This document shows, piece by piece, positions 56,594-64,000 of a stretch of 64,000 nt of DNA. The notes beneath the pieces are model-generated. The model was not told the origin of the DNA and ran no database searches. It saw only the letters and a list, made by a program, of their open reading frames with translations. A program made the translations under genes and the position numbers. This stretch comes from Castor canadensis (Eukaryota > Chordata > Mammalia > Rodentia > Castoridae). Numbering within the stretch: the first letter of the stretch is position 1; every line of letters begins with the position of its first letter. The stretch spans positions 129,403,490 to 129,467,489 of the forward strand of contig NC_133396.1 of assembly GCF_047511655.1 (NCBI RefSeq), written 5' to 3'.

Positions 56594-57519
56594 GCCAATT
56601 GGGGAAGTTTGAATATGAATTCCTCTATAAAAGCACAGTGTGTGAGGTGTGATAATGCCACAGTGATTATAGAGAGATGTATTTCTAAAGGCCTTTAAGT
56701 TAGCTATGCTGAAGTATTTATAGGAGGAATAACATGGTATCTGGATTTGCTTGAAAATACTCCCAAAAGAAAAAATAAGTATGATGGGTAAAAGTGAGAT
56801 AGTAAAATGCTCATAAATTTTGAAGTTGGCTGACAAGGACATGGAGCATGTTATATTCTTTGTCCTGTGTAAATTTGAGACTATCTCTAATCAAAGGTGT
56901 TTAAAAAGGATGACCTGAGGACAGAAACACTCTGGTGCCACGAATAGACACTGGGCATTCCGGGGAGGAGCCAGCTGGGAGGAGAAGCGAGGCCTTTATT
57001 TGCTGGGACTGTGATGTGTAGGGTGTAGGGTGCCCAGCGCTGCAAAGGAGAGACAAGGGCTTGGGAGCAGGCTGAACTGCTGAGCTGACTCAGTGTATGC
57101 ATAAGCAGGGCTGCCAGTCCTGCCTCCTACCCCTGACACCTTCAATGGCCTCCAGCACCCCTCCATCCTCCCTCTGAGGAGGTCAAACGACTCACTCTTC
57201 CTGGGGCAAAGCCTGAGCTCTGCTTCTTAGTGCTTAGGAAAGGAGCCTCTCCAGTGGTGGGTGGGTTAATTTGACCACGGTCTCTTGCTCCAGGTGTCCC
57301 TAGTCCCACACTAATACAGGAAAAGTTCCAGGGAAGAGCACTAGTGATGAAGACAAGACAGGTAAGTAACTCGAGAAAATTCCACAACTGGTGTGTCCAA
57401 GGATATACCATACATCCTGCTGCCACCTGTCTCCACAGGAAAAAGCAGGCCCGCCTCTTCTTCCTGCCTCTGGCCCTGTGGCCATTTGTATTATGGACGG
57501 TTTGCTCAGCGTGGCGAGG
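56594..57519. other. Single-copy DNA
   Basis: No exon or repeat is recognised. Confidence 0.4.
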
Positions 57520-57725
57520 CCCTTGCTAATCACCCTGAATACAGTATTTCTAATCCTCAGCAACCTTATTAGATGGATATTAGTGATCCACTTTTCTAGA
57601 TGATGCTGAGGCTCAGAGAGCTTACCTGACTTGCTCAAGGCTACTCTGATAGTGAAGGCTGAGCTACCAAACGAACCAAGCTCTGTGTAGTGCCAGAGTC
57701 TATATTTAAACCACAACACACAATG
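57520..57725 (+). repeat. MIR SINE
   Basis: The MIR order is clear: tcctcagcaaccttattaga, then gatgctgaggctcagagagc, then cttgctcaaggctactctga. Confidence 0.75.
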
Positions 57726-58631
57726 TCTCCTGATGAACCTGGCATGTGCCCAGAGAGGTTGGGGGCATGTGCTCTCAGCTCAGAGAAGATGGGCCCCCAG
57801 AACTCTGCAGCCACTCAGTAGCAGCCCACCCACTATCGGCTAATGATGCACCTGAGCGGGCGAGAGGGTCACACTTGACCCTGCTAGTTACCTGTGCTGT
57901 CTCCACCTGTGGAGGGGCCCTTGGCCCCCCACAAGTTTTACTAATTGACATGCTTTCTTTGGGAGGCTTCCCTGGATAGCATTGCTAATTAGAGGGTTAC
58001 ATCGCTTGTCCAAGTGCACATGACTCAGTGTGAAGGCAGGCCCAGCTCCACACAGGAGGACCAAGGATTGTGATCCCTGCATCCCCAGAAGCAGCGAGCC
58101 TGCAGAGACAGGGAAAACACTGAAGGCCTGGGCACAGTCCCAGGTCTGCTACCTACCTTGAATATGTCATGCCTCTTCCACTTCCTGGTCTTTGCCCATG
58201 AGGCATCCTCTGCCTGGGATGCCCTCCCTCTGTACCATGTACTTGGGCAATTCCTATTATTCCTCTAAAGTTCCACTCAGAAGTTCTGCTGGCTCCCAAG
58301 CCAGTTGTCACTCTTCTCGTTTTTCCCACCACCTGACTGTTAGAACTCGTTCTAGTCTGTTGTGATTACCTGGGTCTCACTGGAGTGGATGCTGCTTGCC
58401 GACAGAACCACATCTTGCCATCCTCATATGTTCAGAGACTAGCTCAGCCTTGCTACCTGATAGATTTTCATAGTATTTGCAAAGTGAATTAATGAGTGAG
58501 TAAATGACTGGTTTTGTGGCTAATTTTGTGCAAGTTAGGGTCCTTCTGAAGCTTAGTTCCCCCATTTGCAAAATATGGGGATTGGATCCAATGAATTCAG
58601 AGGCCGCTTCATGTTTTCATAAACACTCCAG
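57726..58631. other. Single-copy DNA
   Basis: Short AT motifs (ctaatgatgcacc at 57840; gctaattagaggg near 57983) may mark conserved non-coding DNA. No exon is supported. Confidence 0.35.
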
Positions 58632-58722
58632 GGGTGGGGGATTTAGTTCAGTCGTAAAGTGCTTGCCTAGCAAGCACAAGGCTCTGGGTTTGGTCCCCAG
58701 CACTAAGGAAAAATTAAAATAA
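58632..58722 (+). repeat. ID-like SINE
   Basis: This is close to the ID consensus (ggggatttagttcagtcgta ... gggtttggtccccagcac) with an A-rich tail. Confidence 0.92.
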
Positions 58723-59429
58723 ACAAGCCAACAGGGGTGGTGGGAGCAGGCCAGCACCTGCAGAGTGTTCTCTCTGAACACCTGCCCCCTTGGAGCAGAG
58801 ACCGGAGCTGGCAGGCTGGTGATGGATGCGGGATTGGCATGAAAAATTGAGGCCTTGGGCTGCGCTCTTCCTGCCAGGCGGCTCAAAGGCCTCAGGGTGG
58901 CGCAGGGCAGCCGCAAGGGAATGTTATCGATGGCCTGGCACCGTGTTTGGGGGAATTAGCCTATCCTCACTCCTAATTATGAGGCACGGAATTATCAAAG
59001 GGACAGGGCTGGATCAGAGGGAAAAGCAATACTTTGTACCCACCAATGATGATGAGTGATCTGGGAGGAAGGACAAGCCATCCATCTCTTCAGATGCTTC
59101 CTGCTCTATAGTCAGTGCAGCTGGCAGGTGGCCTCTAACTGGACACTGCCCTCTGCCTCTGGGGTTTGGAGCTGAGGGTCCCCCGGCCTGGGCAGTCCCT
59201 AGGGACCACCTTTCCTTTCCTCTGAGAAGTGGTAAAAAATGTGGCCCAAGGACCAGCAGCCCAGTATCCCCTGGGGAGCCTGAATCTTTGCAGTCAAGCC
59301 TGGAAATCTGCACCTTACAGAAGCTTTCAGATGTTTAATGCATATTAAAATCTGGGAGCCAGTTGGTTACACCAGACAGGCGAGATGCCCTGCCTTTCTC
59401 CCCTACCATTCTGGGGTAGTTAGAGCAAA
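58723..59429. other. Single-copy DNA with a possible enhancer
   Basis: The part at 58920-59005 holds tgttatcgatgg, ggggaattagcc, ctcctaattatgagg and ggaattatcaaagg in about 85 bases, outside repeats. This resembles a conserved regulatory core by motif only. Confidence 0.35.
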
Positions 59430-59640
59430 ACTCATGACCACCGGCACTTGCTGAGGGCATCTTTGCACTGTGTCATGCAGTCCTGCCAACAGCCCTGCGA
59501 GGTGTGAGAGTCTCTATCCCTTTACACACGAGGAAACTGAGGCTCTGACAAGTTTATGAACTTGCCCCAAACACCTCAGCTAGAGGGTAGCAGGGTCAGG
59601 ACCAAAGTCCAGGCTTGTACCTGTTTACTATGCTGCCTCC
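59430..59640 (+). repeat. MIR SINE
   Basis: Strong MIR order: tgtcatgcagtcctgccaac, then acacacgaggaaactgaggc, then agggtcaggaccaaagtcca. Confidence 0.8.
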
Positions 59641-62600
59641 TGGGACCTTTTCTGTTTTCCTGGTGGATGTTTCCCCTTGTGGCTAACTCGGGACCCTCTT
59701 ACTGTCCTCAGAGCCCAGCCTGTCGTCCTGCCCTCAGGGAGCAGATCTGTTGCTTCCATCTGCAGTGACACATGCCCCAGCCTGTGTTTTAAAGGAAATT
59801 CATGAGGCAGAGGGGCAGCCTCTCTTGGGCACAATTTGTTTTTGTTGAAGATCTATGTGCCAGGCACGGGTCTCAGAAGCCCCTCCTGCCTGGGGCCCAA
59901 GAAGTGTGATAACCAAGTACAGAAGTCCTGTCGGCAGCAGCCCTGTCCCTATCAACCCAGCTTCCCGCCCCTCACCCCACCTTACATATCAGCAGCTGTC
60001 ACCTGCTTAGCAGATGGGCTGACTGGCAGCACCTCTCCCTGGGCAGTACCCAGATTGGCTTGGCTGTGCCCTGGCTGCCCCTGAGCTATAGCCATCTGTG
60101 CCCGAGAGAGACCCAACATCAGAGAAGGGCAGATGGCGTCCTCACAGCCCCTCCAGGTCTTGGGATGAAAGCATAGGACCTTGTGGTATCCACACTTGCT
60201 GTGCTCAGATCAAGTACCTGAGAACCAGCACAGGGCTGGGAGCAGCTTCACCTGTCCCTGCTAAGAGCTTCCCTAGTCCTTTTTGAGGCTGAAATGCCGC
60301 TCACCTGGCCAAATTCTGCTGGCCCAAACAGGCTTCTAAGCCATCTCTTTCTGCTGTTTTCTGTCTGTGAGCAAAGAGTTCCTGATGTCTCTCCATGGCA
60401 GTCAAAGTTCCCAGAAACCCTCCATCGACGGGAGACATGGGAAGGGGCCAAGGACCAGTGTCAGGTCCACCCCTAGTTCTGGTCAGCTTTTCCTCTGGGT
60501 TTATTTTCATGGTTGGCTGAACTCATTGCTTTTTTAATGGGGAAGGCAAAAAGGAAGGGAAAAGTTCCTTTAAAATGAAACCCAGGACCAGAAAAGCACA
60601 GACAGAGGTAGAGTGTGTATGAAATTAGTATGCTATGCAGCGGGGAAGGGTAGAGGTGTCTGCCATTAAGGAACAGGGTGTCGAGGTGGTTTACCTTCAT
60701 GCCCTTCCCCAGAACCTGCAGCAGACTTGGTATTTGATACTTTGAAAGAGGCGGAGCATTGTCACTCACCTGCCAGAAAAGACCCTCTGAGAAATAGAGA
60801 GAGAGACAGAGATTTTCTTGAATGTGCTAGGCATTGCTGCCTCTATGTGGAGGAGTCTCAAGCCGGAACCCCCGGGCTCATGAATTGGAGGAGAAGTGCG
60901 CCCTGGCTTTAGGAAGGCAAAATCAGCCAGTTTGTAGTCCTTTTCCTGACACCTCCCCACTTTATCCAAAGCAGAGTTCAGGGGGCTACACACTGCCAGC
61001 ACTGGTGGGTGCAAGTGTCCTGAATAGAAGGGGTTTACAGATCCTCAGGCAGCTTGGCCCCCCCTTTCTGAAAACATTTGGCTGCGTATTTCCCTGTGAA
61101 ATGAGGACTTTTAGGAAAAAAACTAACCAAAGAAAAAAAAACAAAACCCAACCACTGCATTGCAGTGCCTCTGAGAGTCGTGCAGGCTGCCTGGCTGCTG
61201 TTTTAGGCACACACAGCATGCACACTCTCCCAGCCTGCACCTAGGTCACCATCCTCCTTGCCCCTTCTGGCAGCTGCTGTCACAGCCCCTGAAGCCAGGT
61301 GTAGGGGAAAGGAGCCACCCAGCTCTGGACTGACCCAGGGCAGGACCCAAGAGGCAGCAGTAGAGGCCAGGGTGGGATTACTGAACTGGGAAGGAGGAAA
61401 GCAGCAGACGGGAGGCCAAGCAAGGAGGCCACTGCCCACTGCTGCCACTTTGCCTTTGCTACCACACTGGCTATCTCCAGCACACAGGATCCCTGCAGCT
61501 GAAACTGCACATACCCTTTCTTGGTCCCATGGCTGTGAGATGTCCTCATCTCTTTCCCCTCTCTTTCCAAGAAACGGGCCTTTGCCATTCATCCCCTTCC
61601 AGTCTTCCAACTCACAGACTCACCCATGGTTTATCAGAGCCGAAATGGACCCAAGAGATTGTCTAGTCCAGATGATCTGGCAAGGTGACTTGCTTAGGTC
61701 ACTCAGTGAGCTGGAGGCAGAGGTGGGCCCAGAAGTAATGGGAACATGCTGAAGGTAGCCCAGTGAGAGGGCGCTCTTTCTCATGACTGATGAATGGAGT
61801 GACTGATGAGCTGTTTAAAGCAGCCAGATACATAAAGGATAAGCAGAGTCTGGCCTCCACCCCCACATAGTGTACTTCCCCCCCAGGGGCCTGCCCCCAG
61901 GGAGCCTGCTGCCTTCCCCCCACCCCAGCTGCTGGTTCCAGCCTGGCCTCTAGGGTTCACCAAGGACAATGAGGGGCTCTTTCCATTGTGCTGGCCGTAC
62001 ACCATTTTTGGACCAGAGGGCCTCCTCAGAAGTGGGAGGCCCAGCCGGGGAGTGCCTTATATCCCTAACCTTGAGAGCCTGTATTCACAAGCCAGCTCAG
62101 AGCACACCAGTATGATGGAGGAAAGGAAAAAACACAGTGACCACCTCCCCAATTTTTTCAGGTTCATGGAACTGTCAGCCTGATCACTCCCGGTAGCCCC
62201 CAACCCTGCAAGCCAGGGTCCCCAGGAGTGCGGAGCAGTTCTGTCCAGAGTTCTGACCCCACCTCCCTGGAAATGGACTTCAGTTCTGTATGGAAAGATA
62301 GAGAATTATGGATGGGGAGGGGGTCCTGGGCACCCCTTTCAAAGGCTGCCCTTTGACCTTTTCTGTGGGCTGCCCTGAAGCCCAAGGTGAACTTAGCTTT
62401 TATGCGGGTGTGTTTAGACTATCTCTGCCCAAGGCTGGACCTGACAAAAAGGCCTGGATGGCCCAGCTGCAGTCTGGCCTCTGGAACTTGGGTAATTGAC
62501 TCATACTGTGGGTGAGTTCTACTTCTCTCAGTATCCCATTTTAAGAAGAACAAACTGAGTCTTGTCTGGAAGAATCTGGTCCTAATGGTGGAAGCCATGG

Positions 62601-62929
62601 AAAACACTGAATGAGGGTGGAAGGAGCACTTTGGATTATGTAAAGGACTCCAGGGAAGCCAGGGTGGCTGCTTCCAGAGAGCTGGAGAGTGGCCATGTCT
62701 TACCAAGTGCAGAGCGTGGGAAGACAGATTTTAGTTCAAGAGAAGATAGCTCACTCTAAGTCTTAAAGATGTCCGAACAATAGGGGATCTATCTTGTGAT
62801 GTAGGGTGTTGCTGATTGCGGGAATGATCCAGAAAAGGCTGTCAGGGAATTCCTTCATGGAGTGGGAGGCTGGGCTGGTGACAGCTAAGTGGAAAACAAA
62901 GGGGAGGTACATGTCTGTTCTAGCTGTGG
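59641..62929. other. Mostly single-copy DNA
   Basis: A MIR-like piece lies near 61640-61740 (ggtgacttgcttaggtcact). The 164-codon frame at 61258-61752 and its minus counterparts have no recognised domains and partly overlap that piece, so I do not call a gene. Confidence 0.35.
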
Positions 62930-63255
62930 CACTGTGCTACATACATATAGTGTGTTAGACATTTAACATGCAGGACACTCATGACGGCCTCACAACCAGC
63001 TTTGCCAAAAACTGTTATTTCCTCCTTTTGGGTGGCAGGTGTGGGGGCTTGAACTTAGGGCCTTCCACTTCCTAGGCAGGCACTGTGCTATGTAAGCCAC
63101 GCCTCCATCTCTATTTCCTGCTTTTATAGATGAGAAAATGAGCTTTAGAGGGGTTAAAGACAAAGTTGTTTACTTGCAAAACAGCCCATGGGCAATGGTC
63201 CATGCACGTCTGGCTCCTGACTCCTTAGTCTTTGCACTCAGCCACTCTTGGCGCT
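62930..63255 (+). repeat. MIR SINE split by an ID SINE
   Basis: The left part is ctgtgctacatacatatagt with catttaacatgcaggacact. The right part is tatagatgagaaaatgagct. The ID element at 63030-63111 separates them. Confidence 0.7.
63030..63111 (-). repeat. ID-like SINE (antisense) with 14-bp target-site duplication
   Basis: The flanks tatttcctcctttt (63016-63029) and tatttcctgctttt (63112-63125) differ at one base. The reverse ID body lies between. Confidence 0.9.
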
Positions 63256-63908
63256 GAGCCTCAAGATACCAGGGCATAGAGGAGGAAGGCGTCAAGTGCC
63301 CATACAAACTTGCACCTCTCCTGCTCAGAGTCTAGAATAAAGACCGACAAAACCAAGGAGGAGGGGAGATGAAGAGCTGGGGGCTGAGGACCTAGATCCC
63401 TGAGGGATTTGTTTGCCAGCCTCAGCTACCCCTAACCAGGCGTATGCTCCACAAGTACCATTCTGAATGGGAGGTTTGAGAGTGTGTGCACGTGTGTGCA
63501 TGCATACAAGTGCACATGCATGTGTGCATTCATGTCTCTATGCACGTGTGTTCCAAAGCCCACTTCTTCCACCAAAACCACATGCTCCTCATCCCAGCAT
63601 CATCGATGACAGTGGCTAGTGCTGATGAACACTTGCTCCTCTGCCTTTTAGAGATGCAGCAGGACTTGGCCTGTTGCCAAGTCCTCTTCCTGGCCCTCCA
63701 CAGCCCTAGTAAGACTGGGCCCCTGGTGTGCATAGCGGGTGGGGTGAGCACGGCACATCAGAACCTTTTGCTCTCAGTCTGGAGGACTTTTGTACAATGC
63801 TATACAAACTTGTCCCATGGGCCAGTAGCTTAGGAATTACTCCTAATGCCCACCCCCACCCCCACAAACACCCCCAAACCAATCCGAAAGCTAGTTACCT
63901 TTTTGGTC
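63256..63908. other. Single-copy DNA with a Z-DNA-prone stretch
   Basis: The part at 63480-63550 is dominated by alternating purine-pyrimidine (gtgtgtgcacgtgtgtgcat). The frame 63486-63833 begins in this simple sequence and is not credible as a gene. Confidence 0.4.
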
Positions 63909-64000
63909 TTCTCTCTCTCTCTCTCTCCCTCTATTTTGCAGTGCTGGGGATGGAACCCAGGGCCTTGCACCTGCTAGGCAAGTGCTCTGCTGCTAAGCTA
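63909..64000 (-). repeat. (TC)n tract and ID-like SINE (antisense), cut by window end
   Basis: A TC repeat (63909-63930) leads into a reverse ID body (gtgctggggatggaacccag) that runs off the right edge. Confidence 0.88.

Noticed and set aside
61258-61752. 164-codon plus frame
   Set aside because: No recognisable domain; minus frames are open across the same DNA, and the right part overlaps MIR-like sequence.
1-64000. CRISPR arrays, operons, phage or insertion sequences
   Set aside because: The repeats are dispersed mammalian SINE/LINE elements with target-site duplications. There are no regularly spaced repeats or gene-dense strands.
1-64000. Functional tRNA genes
   Set aside because: The tRNA-like box A/B sequences all belong to ID-like SINE bodies. 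None keeps a full cloverleaf.

Overview
This window is mammalian nuclear DNA, almost certainly from a rodent. It is dense in 7SL-derived B1-like SINEs, tRNA-derived ID-like SINEs and fused B1-ID composites. It also carries lineage-specific L1 3' ends, MIR and MaLR fossils, GT and CT microsatellites, and one CpG island. The B1-ID composites together with the L1 3' UTR type recall a non-murid rodent such as beaver (Castor). That is from memory and unverified; squirrel- or kangaroo-rat-like genomes are not excluded. No prokaryotic or viral gene layout is present, and I cannot support any complete protein-coding gene. Nearly all open frames are chance or repeat frames.

Layout. 1-12.3 kb: mostly single-copy DNA with scattered SINEs and MIRs, plus a small splice-flanked candidate exon near 2.7 kb. 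12.42-13.45 kb: a CpG island with GC boxes, a C-rich pyrimidine tract, and a candidate first exon on the + strand that ends at a consensus splice donor (GT at 12884) and has no ATG. This is the best evidence for a gene in the window. Everything to its right may be its first intron, but its identity cannot be read from the sequence. 20.9-22.64 kb: a decayed hAT DNA transposon interrupted by three SINEs. 28.18-31.64 kb: a 482-bp block duplicated 2,979 bp apart with one mismatch. Between the copies lie an antisense L1 3' end and a 5'-truncated sense L1 with 14-bp target-site duplications. 32.49 kb: a truncated 5S rRNA pseudogene. 35-50 kb: MaLR LTR fossils, old L1 and many SINEs. 50-64 kb: mostly single-copy DNA with B1/ID composites and several AT-rich, ATTA-motif islands that resemble developmental enhancers.

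The picture is one promoter plus a repeat-laden, possibly enhancer-bearing flank. I found no convincing new biological system. The most useful leads are the near-identical duplication, the CpG-island promoter, the hAT fossil and the 5S pseudogene.
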